Shown: positions 40,001 to 48,989 of the stretch, piece after piece
Numbering within the stretch: position 1 is the first letter of the stretch
Layout: every line of letters starts with the position of its first letter
Origin: Gammaproteobacteria bacterium
Lineage (GTDB): Bacteria; Pseudomonadota; Gammaproteobacteria; Pseudomonadales; Azotimanducaceae
Direction: 5' to 3'
Length of the DNA: 64,000 nt
Assembly (NCBI GenBank): GCA_002684495.1
Contig: NYVG01000017.1
Coordinates: forward strand, 1 to 64,000
Notes under the pieces: generated by a model
What the model saw: the letters and a program-made list of their open reading frames with translations, nothing else
The model's database searches: none
What the model was told of the DNA's origin: nothing
Position numbers and translations under genes: made by a program

Positions 40001-41645
40001 CATTCAGGGCGCCAAGCCCGGCGAGGGCGGTGAGCTGCCCGGCGGCAAAGTTGATGACTATATTGCCAGTCTGCGCCACTCAACCCCCGGTGTTGGGCTT
40101 ATTAGCCCACCCCCGCACCATGACATTTATTCCATCGAAGACATGGCGCAATTAATCCACGACCTGAAGAACGCCAATCCAAAAGCGCGTATTAGCGTAA
40201 AACTGGGTGCCGAAATTGGCGTAGGCACCGTTGCCGCGGGTGTTGTAAAAGCCCGCGCCGACCACCTAGTCATCGCCGGCGATTCGGGCGGCACCGGCGC
40301 ATCGCCGCTGACCTCAATAAAGCATGCTGGGGTACCCTGGGAATTAGGCATTGCCGAAACTCATCAAACCCTGATTATGAATAATCTGCGCTCGCGCGTA
40401 GTGCTACAGACCGACGGCCAGATAAAGACCGGCCGCGATGTCGCCATTGCCGCATTATTAGGGGCAGAAGAGTTCGGCTTTGCTACTGCGCCCCTTATCG
40501 CACTGGGCTGCATTATGATGCGCAAATGTCATCTTAATACCTGCCCGGTAGGTATCGCGACCCAGGATCCAGAGCTGCGTAAAAAATTCACCGGTTCGCC
40601 GGAACATGTCGTTAACTATCTGTTTATGGTGGCAGAGGAATTGCGCCAGATCATGGCGACGCTGGGTCTAAGAAGCATCGATGAAATGATCGGCCGGGTA
40701 GATCTGTTGCAAACTGATAAAGCGCTCGCACACTGGAAAGCCAAGGGATTAGACCTCAGCGCCATTATTACCAAGGCGCAAGAACCCGAGGAATTTCTCG
40801 GCAGCTATGCAATTCATGAGCAAGATCATGAACTCGACAAGGCTTTGGATAACCAGCTGATTGCATTAGCAGAGCCGGCCCTCACCCGTGGCGAAGCCGT
40901 GCGCGCGCAGTTGCCGATTGTTAATACCAATCGAGTTGTCGGCGCCATGCTCTCCAATAAGGTGATAACCGACGTCGGGCCACAGATGCTTGCTGATGAC
41001 ACCATCCACTTCAAGTTCGACGGCAGCGCCGGTCAGAGTTTTGGATGCTGGCTGGCCAAGGGCATTACCTTGGAAGTTGAGGGCGACGCCAATGACTTTA
41101 TCGGTAAGGGTTTGTCTGGCGGCCGGGTCATCGTTTATCCGCCGAAAAACAGTTCCTTCGCCCCAGAAGACAACATCGTGGTCGGCAACGTAGCACTCTA
41201 CGGTGCCACCTCCGGCGAGGCTTACTTTCGAGGGATAGCTGCTGAGCGCTTTTGCGTGCGCAATAGCGGTGCCAGCGCGGTCGTTGAGGGGGTTGGCGAC
41301 CATGGTTGTGAGTACATGACCGGCGGCCGCGTTGTGGTATTAGGCAATACAGGCCGTAACTTTGCCGCGGGCATGAGCGGCGGTATCGCCTACATCTGGG
41401 ATCCTGCAGGTGCATTTGCAGACAATTGCAACGCCGAAATGGTCGACCTCGACCCCTTGGTGGCCGACGAGGATATTGCCGAACTGAAGCAACTCATCAG
41501 CAACCACGCTGAGTTCACTGGCTCCACCGTTGCTACTGCAGTGCTTAATGACTGGGACAAACAAATGGCGTGTTTCGTCAAGGTCATGCCCAAAGACTAC
41601 AAGCGCGTGCTGGCTCAGCGTGAGCAACGTTTCAGCGCTGGCTAA
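37083..41645 (+). CDS. gltB: glutamate synthase large subunit
   Basis: 1520 aa; DGCGVGFICDIKG N-terminal Cys region, GAKPGEGGELPGGKV, CHLNTCPVGIATQ. Confidence 0.98.
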   Translation: MTLIYQGNLPAKHGLYDPANEKDGCGVGFICDIKGRPSHQIVADAAAMNCCMEHRGGVGYEKNSGDGAGILTGLPHALLQNLAQETFGQQLPEIGGYGVGNIFLPTDPAERDHCKQVIADEIAAAGQTLIGWRTLPTNADGADVGKAARAKMPHFEQLFIARGDDRDAQAFERTLYLIRKLSTHRLRGDEKLSQRHLFYVCSLSANVIIYKGMLTPDQLFPFYSDLQNPLYESHLAMVHSRFSTNTFPSWDRAQPNRFMSHNGEINTLLGNQNAMNAREGIAASPYFGEDIKKLFPVVEPDCSDSGSFDNVLEFLLMSGRSLPEALLMMIPEAWQQHRDMSDAKRAFYEYHSCLIEPWDGPASIAFSDGTCIGAVLDRNGLRPSRYYITDDDKCIMASEVGVVEVDPARVVKKGRLQPGRIFLIDFNEGRMIPDDELKNGLAAAHPYQEWVAQNRIELDEIPKQAGLGVDSATLTQRMQAFGYTQETMQFMLEPMLRELRDPLGSMGNDAALAVMSEKPRMLYDYFKQRFAQVTNPPIDSIREEVIMALECYIGPERNLLESTPQHAQRLRLPHPIISNDELAALSDMDYRGWRSKTIDITYPLTADDSLVSLQDALQRIGDEAKQAIADGYSLVILSDRAIAADRGAMSALLAVGTVHHALVAAHMRSQIGLVIETGEAREVHHHCLLVGYGADAINPYLAFEALWDSLDRGKFNDVTDIRNTSDVVTRYRKAVAKGMLKVMAKMGISTLHSYKGAQIFEAVGLAEDVVELAFKGTASRVSGIDLAALADEMVRRHQLGFPNRAASAVAVLPNPGDFHWRRTGDIHLWDPQSIANLQSAARANSEDAYWAFAKQVNEENTRKATLRGLLEFAPKDSGIDLSEVEAAAEIVKRFATGAMSFGSISAEAHESLAVAMNRLGGKSNTGEGGEDAKRFIPLANGDSKRSAIKQVASGRFGVTINYLTNADELQIKIIQGAKPGEGGELPGGKVDDYIASLRHSTPGVGLISPPPHHDIYSIEDMAQLIHDLKNANPKARISVKLGAEIGVGTVAAGVVKARADHLVIAGDSGGTGASPLTSIKHAGVPWELGIAETHQTLIMNNLRSRVVLQTDGQIKTGRDVAIAALLGAEEFGFATAPLIALGCIMMRKCHLNTCPVGIATQDPELRKKFTGSPEHVVNYLFMVAEELRQIMATLGLRSIDEMIGRVDLLQTDKALAHWKAKGLDLSAIITKAQEPEEFLGSYAIHEQDHELDKALDNQLIALAEPALTRGEAVRAQLPIVNTNRVVGAMLSNKVITDVGPQMLADDTIHFKFDGSAGQSFGCWLAKGITLEVEGDANDFIGKGLSGGRVIVYPPKNSSFAPEDNIVVGNVALYGATSGEAYFRGIAAERFCVRNSGASAVVEGVGDHGCEYMTGGRVVVLGNTGRNFAAGMSGGIAYIWDPAGAFADNCNAEMVDLDPLVADEDIAELKQLISNHAEFTGSTVATAVLNDWDKQMACFVKVMPKDYKRVLAQREQRFSAG

Positions 41646-41683
41646 AAAAAGCACAGATTTAGATAGGTATAAAGAATAACAAT

Positions 41684-43147
41684 ATGGGTAAACCAACCGG
41701 CTTCATAGAATTTCCACGCGACGCAGCCCCGTACCGGCAGCCTCAGGAGCGGCTACTGGATTTCAACGAAATCTATACGGATCACGACGTCGAGCGCCTC
41801 AACACTCAGGGCGCCCGCTGCATGGATTGCGGTATTCCTTTTTGCCAATCGGAAGAAGGCTGCCCTATCCACAATCTAATCCCTGAATGGAATGATTTGG
41901 TGTTCCGGGATCAGTGGCGCGATGCGCTGGATCGATTGCATAAGACCAATAACTTTCCCGAGTTTACCGGCCGTGTATGCCCAGCGCCATGCGAAGGTGC
42001 TTGTGTACTGGGCATTACCGACCCTGCAGTAACCATCAAGAATATTGAGATGGCGATCATTGATCGCGGCTTCGCAGAAGGTTGGGTGACGCCAAATACG
42101 CCCAGCGTGCGCAGCGACAAAAAGATTGCGATCGTCGGCTCCGGCCCAGCCGGTCTCGCCGCGGCGGATCAGTTAAATAAGGCCGGCCACACAGTAACCG
42201 TTTACGAACGCGCCGACCGCGTGGGCGGATTGCTTATGTACGGCATACCGAACATGAAGCTGGCGAAAGACGACGTGGTAGAGCGGCGTGTGCAACTGAT
42301 GCGCGACGCTGGCATTGAGTTTGTGACCAACACTGAAGTCGCTGACGGTGACAATGGCAGCATCGCCGTGGACGCGTTGAAATCGACAAATGACGCTGTG
42401 TTGCTGACTACTGGGGCAACAGTACCAAGAGATCTGCCGATTCCAGGTCGGGAGCTAAGCGGCGTGCACTTTGCCATGGATTTCCTATCGGCAAATACCA
42501 AGAGCTTGCTTGACTCAAATCTTGCGGACCAAGCACACATTTCTGCCAAAGATAAAAACGTCATCGTTATCGGCGGCGGCGATACCGGCACTGATTGCAT
42601 TGGCACATCACTGCGCCATGGCTGCAAGTCACTGGTTAACTTCGAACTGTTCCCTCAGCCTCCCAAAGACCGGGCGGCCAATAACCCATGGCCAACTTGG
42701 CCAAAGATCTTCCGCGTCGACTATGGCCACGAAGAAGCGCGCGCGCGTCAGGGCGCAGACCCCCGGGTCTATTCCGTTTCGTCATTGTGCTTTATCGGCG
42801 ATGACACGGGCCAACTCACCGGTGTGAGAACGGTCGAAGTGGTTATGCAAGATGGCAAATTTGAAAACGTCCCAGGAACAGAGAAAGACTGGCCTGCGGA
42901 CTTAGTATTTTTAGCCATGGGGTTTCTTGGACCGGAACACGCAGTCAGCGACCCGTTGGGGCTAGATTACGACGAGCGGTCGAACTATCAAGCCGAGTAT
43001 GGGCGTTATACCACCAACGTGGAGAAAGTCTTCGCTGCCGGAGACTGCCGTCGAGGCCAGTCTCTCGTGGTACGCGCCATTAATGAAGGTCGCGAGGCGG
43101 CACGAGAGATTGATCGCTTTCTTATAGGCACTACAGAACTGCCCTGA
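41684..43147 (+). CDS. gltD: glutamate synthase small subunit
   Basis: [56 protein letters not shown]. Confidence 0.98.
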   Translation: MGKPTGFIEFPRDAAPYRQPQERLLDFNEIYTDHDVERLNTQGARCMDCGIPFCQSEEGCPIHNLIPEWNDLVFRDQWRDALDRLHKTNNFPEFTGRVCPAPCEGACVLGITDPAVTIKNIEMAIIDRGFAEGWVTPNTPSVRSDKKIAIVGSGPAGLAAADQLNKAGHTVTVYERADRVGGLLMYGIPNMKLAKDDVVERRVQLMRDAGIEFVTNTEVADGDNGSIAVDALKSTNDAVLLTTGATVPRDLPIPGRELSGVHFAMDFLSANTKSLLDSNLADQAHISAKDKNVIVIGGGDTGTDCIGTSLRHGCKSLVNFELFPQPPKDRAANNPWPTWPKIFRVDYGHEEARARQGADPRVYSVSSLCFIGDDTGQLTGVRTVEVVMQDGKFENVPGTEKDWPADLVFLAMGFLGPEHAVSDPLGLDYDERSNYQAEYGRYTTNVEKVFAAGDCRRGQSLVVRAINEGREAAREIDRFLIGTTELP

Positions 43148-43176
43148 CCACTCCACGCTTAGTAGATTGGTAATGC

Positions 43177-43557
43177 TTATTGCTGAAGGGTCGTGCGTAT
43201 CGCGCGCTGTACTGATTCCATCCGCCGCACCCATAGTTGCTCTGGTGGCAATCCCAAAAGCACCGCTATTGCTGCACGCCGACGTTCTGCCCGGGCTGCT
43301 TCCTTAAACACCCCATAGGTGAGGACATATAACAGCTGATTTTGTCCTTGGACACGAAAACGCGCGAATTCATCGGGAAGTTTATGCTGTTGTGCCATGC
43401 GGCTGACTTGGTCTGCATTCGATAGCGTAACAAGTTGTAGGGTAAAGGCCTTGGGGTCTTGACGCAGTAGCCATTCAGCATCGCGCACGGTCTGGGCATG
43501 GGTCAACCCGATCAGGCACCAAAGCAAAAAAATTAACCCGGCTCGACTCAACAACAT
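43177..43557 (-). CDS. short exported SPOR-like protein (DamX position)
   Basis: Signal peptide then FTLQLVTLSNADQVSRMAQQHKL...LLYVLTYGVFKEAARAERRRAAI. Confidence 0.75.
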   Translation of the reverse strand: MLLSRAGLIFLLWCLIGLTHAQTVRDAEWLLRQDPKAFTLQLVTLSNADQVSRMAQQHKLPDEFARFRVQGQNQLLYVLTYGVFKEAARAERRRAAIAVLLGLPPEQLWVRRMESVQRAIRTTLQQ

Positions 43558-44648
43558 TGGCTCAATACGTCTCTTACAACCGCGCCTTCGATATCATCCC
43601 GCACTGCAACCTGACCCAATTCACTCGCGACAATAAAGCGCAGTCGTCCGTCGACAACCTTCTTATCCAAGCCCATTGCATCCATCATTCCCGCCACCGT
43701 GATGACCTTTAAGCTCTGCTGATCCAACTCGGTAGGAAGCCCAAGCTTGGCCAATAAAGCAGTTAACCGCTCTACCTTGTCCGGCGCAAAACCTGCGACT
43801 CGCTGGGACAACTGTGCAGCCATGACCATGCCAATCGCTACCGCCTCGCCATGCAACCAATGTCCATAACCACTGAGCTTTTCAATTGCGTGTCCAAACG
43901 TGTGGCCGAAGTTCAAAATGGCGCGACGTCCGCTTTCACGCTCATCGGCACTCACCACTTTGGCCTTGATTGCACAACAGCGAACAATCACCTCAGTTAA
44001 TACCGCCCCATCTTTAGCCAACAAAGCGTCACAACGATCTTCAAGAAAAACAAAAAGCTCTGGGTCATCGATTACCCCATACTTTACGACCTCTGCTAGC
44101 CCTGCAGCATATTCTCGCGGCGGCAAAGTCGACAATGTTGCAGGGTCCGAAAGCACCACCACCGGCTGGTAGAAGGCGCCAATCAAGTTTTTGCCCTGCG
44201 GATGATTGACTGCGGTCTTACCTCCCACCGACGAATCCACTTGGGCAAGCAAAGTCGTTGGAATTTGAATGAAGTCAACGCCGCGCTGGAACGTCGCCGC
44301 CACAAAGCCACATAAGTCACCGACAACACCGCCGCCCAGCGCAATCAGCGACGTTGAGCGGTTATGCCGTGCACCAAGCAAAAAATCCATCGCTTGTTCA
44401 TAGGTCGCCAATGTTTTAGCGCTCTCACCGTCGCGCATATGTAACACATCAACCTGTAAACCATCTAACGCCGCCACTACCTGATCTAGGTACAACGGCC
44501 CAACAACATCGTTGGTAATAATCGCCACCTGGCTGCCACGAATATGTGGGCGCAGCTGGGCCCGCAACGTCTGCGCATCAGCAAGCAAACCGTCAGCCAC
44601 CAATATTGGATAACTGCGTTGCGGGATTTCTACCATTAACTCTTGCAT
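43548..44648 (-). CDS. aroB: 3-dehydroquinate synthase
   Basis: LIALGGGVVGDLCGFVAATFQRGVDFIQIPTTLLAQVDSSVGGKTAVNHPQGKN. Confidence 0.97.
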   Translation of the reverse strand: MQELMVEIPQRSYPILVADGLLADAQTLRAQLRPHIRGSQVAIITNDVVGPLYLDQVVAALDGLQVDVLHMRDGESAKTLATYEQAMDFLLGARHNRSTSLIALGGGVVGDLCGFVAATFQRGVDFIQIPTTLLAQVDSSVGGKTAVNHPQGKNLIGAFYQPVVVLSDPATLSTLPPREYAAGLAEVVKYGVIDDPELFVFLEDRCDALLAKDGAVLTEVIVRCCAIKAKVVSADERESGRRAILNFGHTFGHAIEKLSGYGHWLHGEAVAIGMVMAAQLSQRVAGFAPDKVERLTALLAKLGLPTELDQQSLKVITVAGMMDAMGLDKKVVDGRLRFIVASELGQVAVRDDIEGAVVRDVLSQCC

Positions 44649-44661
44649 TGCGTGCCTTGTA

Positions 44662-45189
44662 CTAGCCCGAAGACCTCTGAGACTTGATTTTTTTGGCCAA
44701 CTGACTGACCAAGCCGTTAACACTCTGCTGGGCAGTGATGATTTTGAGGTCGGCAATCTCCGCATACAGCGGCTCACGCTGAGCATACAATTCTTCGAGC
44801 ACCCTGCGTGGATCATCCGCTTGTAATAACGGGCGATTTCGATCGCTGCGCGTCCGCGCCACCAGTCGATCTAACGGACTGTGTAAATGCACGACGAAGC
44901 CTCGCTGGGCAAGCCGCTGACGATTGGCATTACGCAGCACCGCACCACCCCCCGTAGCCAGAACTATACCCTCGCGCTGGCTAAGGTCATCAATAACTTG
45001 TTGCTCACGGTCGCGAAAACCCGCCTCGCCCTCAACATCGAATATCCAGGATATCGCGGCACCTGCGCGCCGTTCAATTTCTTCGTCGGAATCGAAAAAC
45101 GGACAGTCTAAAACATTGGCCAATCGCCGCCCTACGGTGCTTTTACCCACCGCCATTAAACCAATCAAAAATATATTTTGCGTGCTCAT
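44662..45189 (-). CDS. aroK: shikimate kinase
   Basis: IFLIGLMAVGKSTVGRRLA P-loop, FFDSDEEIERRAG, GGGAVLR; start at internal ATG. Confidence 0.95.
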   Translation of the reverse strand: MSTQNIFLIGLMAVGKSTVGRRLANVLDCPFFDSDEEIERRAGAAISWIFDVEGEAGFRDREQQVIDDLSQREGIVLATGGGAVLRNANRQRLAQRGFVVHLHSPLDRLVARTRSDRNRPLLQADDPRRVLEELYAQREPLYAEIADLKIITAQQSVNGLVSQLAKKIKSQRSSG

Positions 45190-45204
45190 GTGGGGGGTAA
45201 CAGT

Positions 45205-45336
45205 ACTGCTTTGCAAGGTTAGTTCATAGCAATTGGCAGAAAATCGTCGCCACGGATTTGCTTGAAGCAGACTGCTTTGCAAGGTTAGTTCATAGCAATT
45301 GGCAGAAAATCGTCGCCACGGATTTGCTTGAAGCAG
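45205..45336. repeat. two exact, abutting copies of a 66-bp sequence
   Basis: Units 45205-45270 and 45271-45336 identical by reading, in the pilQ-aroK intergenic region. Confidence 0.97.
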
Positions 45337-45367
45337 TTGCGAGCTTCTGGCTTGGTGTCCTTGCGAC

Positions 45368-46690
45368 TTATTGCTCAACCCCGCGGTTAAATAAGGCACC
45401 GGCCGCTGGGTTCACAGTCGGCAGTGTTGCTGCAGGGGTCTGCACTATTACTGGAGTAACAAATACCAACAATTCTTGCTGGTCGTCTCGCACAATGCGA
45501 TGCCGAAACAATCGCCCTACGAACGGCAATGAACTCACAAACGGTGTGCGCGTCGTACTCTGATTATAATCCGTTTGTAAAATGCCACCGAGCACCAGCG
45601 TCTGACCATCGGCAACGGTAATGCGTGTTTCCATTCGGTTGGTATTTATTGAAGGCACACCGTTGAGCACTTGGCCGACGGTATCTTGTTTTATCTGCAG
45701 CCCCATAATTACTTGATCGTCTGGGGTAATCTGCGGCACCACCGCTAAACTTAGAGTCGCTTCTTTAAATGAGGTGGACGTGGAGCCACTGGTGCTGACT
45801 TCCTGATAGGCAATTTCTACACCTGACTGTATAAGCGCGGTGGCGTTGTCCAATGTCATAATTCCTGGCCGTGCCAGCACCCTAGCCTGACCCTTTGCGA
45901 CGAGCGCCGACAACTGAGCATCTAACCAAGCACTGCCGTTAGCACGCTTGAGTTCAAGCGTTGTTAACCCCACACCCTGTGCCAATGCGCCCGCCCCAAG
46001 CTTTACCTCGGTTTGGACCGTAGCCGCATCAACCTTTGATCCTTGCATACGCCAACGCACTCCAAACTGCTCTGATAAGCCGCTGTTAACGATGGCAATA
46101 CGCGCTTCAATCTGTACCTGACGCAACGGCACATCAATTTGCTCAAGGGTTTTTCGAACCCACGCCAAGCGCTCAGAGACATCCGTGACCACAAGGGTAT
46201 TTGTCCTCTCATCTACGCTGACCCCACCGCGCTTGGTCAACAAACGATTACCCTTCCCAGCGATCAGTTTGGCCAGCGCATTTGCTTGCGCATAACGTAC
46301 CTGCAGTAACGCAGTACTCAGGGGTTCCACTTGCTGTAGATCCTTTAGATGCTGGAGTTCCGCCTGTTTCGATGCGGCAATGTCTGCAGTTGGTGCGATT
46401 AAAAGAACCTCACCAATGCGCTGCTCTCCGAGATTATGCGCGCGCAAAACCAGATCCATGGCTTGCCGCCAACTGACGCCCTGCAAATTCACAGACAATC
46501 GGCCCGAAACTGCATCGCTGATCACAATGTTCTGGTCGGTTTTTGTGGCCAAAATCTGTAACGCGCGGCGCACGTCTATGTCTTGAAATTGCAGTGACAA
46601 CGACTGCGAAAAAACGTCCTGTACCGACATCACGGCAATGAAAATCAACAGCCAGCCGCTAGGCTTAAGTCTCACCCTATTAACCATCAC
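45368..46690 (-). CDS. pilQ: type IV pilus secretin PilQ, short form
   Basis: STN/N0-like N-terminus; VDERTNTLVVTD, secretin core VLARPGIMTLDNATALIQSGVEIAYQ, DGQTLVLGGIL, ELLVFVTPVIV. Confidence 0.92.
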   Translation of the reverse strand: MMVNRVRLKPSGWLLIFIAVMSVQDVFSQSLSLQFQDIDVRRALQILATKTDQNIVISDAVSGRLSVNLQGVSWRQAMDLVLRAHNLGEQRIGEVLLIAPTADIAASKQAELQHLKDLQQVEPLSTALLQVRYAQANALAKLIAGKGNRLLTKRGGVSVDERTNTLVVTDVSERLAWVRKTLEQIDVPLRQVQIEARIAIVNSGLSEQFGVRWRMQGSKVDAATVQTEVKLGAGALAQGVGLTTLELKRANGSAWLDAQLSALVAKGQARVLARPGIMTLDNATALIQSGVEIAYQEVSTSGSTSTSFKEATLSLAVVPQITPDDQVIMGLQIKQDTVGQVLNGVPSINTNRMETRITVADGQTLVLGGILQTDYNQSTTRTPFVSSLPFVGRLFRHRIVRDDQQELLVFVTPVIVQTPAATLPTVNPAAGALFNRGVEQ

Positions 46691-47429
46691 CCCAGCCCGG
46701 CAAATGTTCGACAGTTACCTTCTCAACACCAAAGCGATTGCCTGAGGGTACCAGCACTACATCATCGTGCTGCATCTGCACCAGTTCGTAGTTATCTGCC
46801 ATTAGCGCTAAATGCCCAACCCAAAACATTTGCTGAACAGATACGTTTTTTAAAACATGCCCGACCGCTACCGGCTTTAACTGCTTCGTGGTACCAAATC
46901 CGTCATTGAAGGGGCGTATGTCTTGCACGATGGGTGGCCGTTCTTTACAGCGCTTTAAACAAACTAACGGCACCAAGGTCAGTTGTAAGGATACCCGCAA
47001 GTCCTCTGTCTTTACGGCTGCCGGTGCGATTAGCAACGGTGACTGCACCATTAGATTGGTGCCATGCAGTACACGCTCAATAAAGGCAGCGGCCTTGGGG
47101 AAAACCCCGTGGAGGTCGAGGAGCAAAACTTCCTGCTCTGGGGTTTGTGTTATTGCCGCAACGCGCACGCCAGCAAGGCCCGCATTCTCCATTAACCAAG
47201 GAATCGCATCCGACAGCATATCGAAGATATAAATTTCCTCTGCTTCAGATGATTGCGGCGACTCGCTTGTGGCCGCGTCAATTTTCACTTGCTCTGTTAA
47301 AAGCCGATGCTCACTCACTAATGGCTTCACCAACCACGTGTACAGCGCGCCTAAAATCAGGGGGCAAACGAACAACGGCGCCAGCGGGTGGGTAACTAAA
47401 CCCTGAACAAATGCTTTATTGACGTTCAC
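46680..47429 (-). CDS. PilO/PilP-like protein, apparent single-ORF fusion
   Basis: Position between pilN and pilQ; N-terminal TM with PilO-like region; C-terminal PilP-like segment (VGHLALMADNYELVQMQHDDVVLVPSGNRFG). Confidence 0.65.
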   Translation of the reverse strand: MNVNKAFVQGLVTHPLAPLFVCPLILGALYTWLVKPLVSEHRLLTEQVKIDAATSESPQSSEAEEIYIFDMLSDAIPWLMENAGLAGVRVAAITQTPEQEVLLLDLHGVFPKAAAFIERVLHGTNLMVQSPLLIAPAAVKTEDLRVSLQLTLVPLVCLKRCKERPPIVQDIRPFNDGFGTTKQLKPVAVGHVLKNVSVQQMFWVGHLALMADNYELVQMQHDDVVLVPSGNRFGVEKVTVEHLPGWGDG

Positions 47430-47435
47430 TTGGGC

Positions 47436-47954
47436 TCAACCGGTTGCCTGCCGGGCAAAAATTTCGAAACTGACTGCAGCCGAACCTGAGGCTTCTGTAG
47501 CGCTGCCGGAAATGTGCTGAAGCGTCAAAACACTATCCGGTAATAGCCGACGCAACTGTGACATCAGCAAAATAACATCACTCTGTTCACGAGCGCTGCC
47601 ATAAAGTCGCCAATTATCGCCGTCTGTTCTCGCTTCCGTGTAGTAGGTTGTTGGCGTTCGCGAAAGGCCAATAGCACGCAGAGACTGGATCAGCTGCTGC
47701 TGTCGCCTGTGCAGTATCGCTTGTTGCCGCAAAACTCGATGCGCCTCTTCAATATGCTGTCCACGCAGCCTCTGCTCGCTTCCAGCAAGCGCATGCTGCT
47801 GTTTGAGCTCAATGATTAAATTACGATATGCGCTGGATCTTTCAACAACAAAGTAACTTCCGAGACAGGTAACAACCACGAAGCATATGTTGACTATTAT
47901 TCTTAGGCGTTGGAGCTTTGCCAGCGGGGTATGCAGAAGATCTAAATCAGTCAT
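47436..47954 (-). CDS. pilN: PilN-like type IV pilus assembly protein
   Basis: Short cytoplasmic segment, one TM, coiled-coil and small C-terminal domain; between pilM-like and pilO/P-like ORFs. Confidence 0.75.
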   Translation of the reverse strand: MTDLDLLHTPLAKLQRLRIIVNICFVVVTCLGSYFVVERSSAYRNLIIELKQQHALAGSEQRLRGQHIEEAHRVLRQQAILHRRQQQLIQSLRAIGLSRTPTTYYTEARTDGDNWRLYGSAREQSDVILLMSQLRRLLPDSVLTLQHISGSATEASGSAAVSFEIFARQATG

Positions 47955-48870
47955 TGAGCCCCCACAACCCGCAACCCAAGGCAACGCCAAGACACGACTC
48001 TATATCCGTCCCGTCCAGCCTAGATTCCTTGGTGATCCCGAGCATACTGATGAGGGGGGACAGCAATAAGGCCGTAACCGCAAGAGCGCTGCGTAAAGCG
48101 TCGCAGAGCGGCTGGTCCGCGGACTCACCCGTAACAGCGATAAGGCCTCCCGAGGCCGCATCAAACTCTGTCTGCTGTAACGCCTTTTGTACTTCTTGGA
48201 GCACGAAAAGTTGGCGTGATAGACCAAGGTGCTGCAGGTCATAGCTAACGCTGTGGCTGAAATGCAAGACTCCAGCACAAAAAATACTCATACTCAGAAG
48301 ATCTGTTTGCACGATGACCAGCATCGCCACCGACTGATCTAGCATTTGCTTACGCTGAAGCCTTTTCAATAGACGCCAGTGACTTTGACACTCCGGCTCA
48401 GCGTGTCGCAGTTGCACACCCATATCGAGCAAACACCGACGCGCCGTATCAATAACTTCGGCACGACACATGGCGAGCAACACTCGCTCGCTGTCGTAAC
48501 GCCGCCAGTCTGCAACAGTATCCGCTAGTGGCCATGGCGATAGCCGCTTTACCGCTGCGCGAACTTCCGCACACTGCTGATGCACAAATACCGACCGCGG
48601 GAGCATAAGCTCACTGGTGATGACTGCATCAGTCGCTATGCTCAGCACTACCTTTTTCACCGGAGTACCTAACGCCACACAACCTTGCTGCAACACCTCA
48701 CACATACGCGCGGGATTGCACCAATTACCGCTCTCAATCACACCTGCCGGCAACAGCTGGCAGGCGGCGCCACTTAGATGCAACGATCGGCCCTGCAAGA
48801 CTAATGAAACAAGGCTTAACGAATTCGGCTGTACATCTAAAGCCGTTATTGCATTGTCAGTTTTGCGCAT
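47947..48870 (-). CDS. pilM: PilM-like (divergent, HofM-like) protein
   Basis: Position upstream of pilN, divergent from mrcA; weak actin-fold-like sequence. Confidence 0.65.
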   Translation of the reverse strand: MRKTDNAITALDVQPNSLSLVSLVLQGRSLHLSGAACQLLPAGVIESGNWCNPARMCEVLQQGCVALGTPVKKVVLSIATDAVITSELMLPRSVFVHQQCAEVRAAVKRLSPWPLADTVADWRRYDSERVLLAMCRAEVIDTARRCLLDMGVQLRHAEPECQSHWRLLKRLQRKQMLDQSVAMLVIVQTDLLSMSIFCAGVLHFSHSVSYDLQHLGLSRQLFVLQEVQKALQQTEFDAASGGLIAVTGESADQPLCDALRSALAVTALLLSPLISMLGITKESRLDGTDIESCLGVALGCGLWGLND

Positions 48871-48989
48871 TAACCTAGCCTCTTTGCACCGATCTGTCCG
48901 ATAGTGCCAAGCTGATATATAACAACCATGGGCAAAAATCCGTTTTTGCGGTCAGCCATTACCGCAATCCTGCTTGCGGGCGCAGTTCG

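Noticed and set aside
45205-45336. Insertion sequence or MITE at the 66-bp duplication
   Set aside because: Terminal inverted repeats are only 6-7 bp, no target-site duplication was seen and no other copy was noticed in the window.
45190-45399. N-terminal extension of aroK carrying a duplicated 22-aa peptide
   Set aside because: The 66-bp repeat merely keeps frame; shikimate kinases begin at the P-loop region, matching the ATG at 45189, so the repeat is treated as intergenic.
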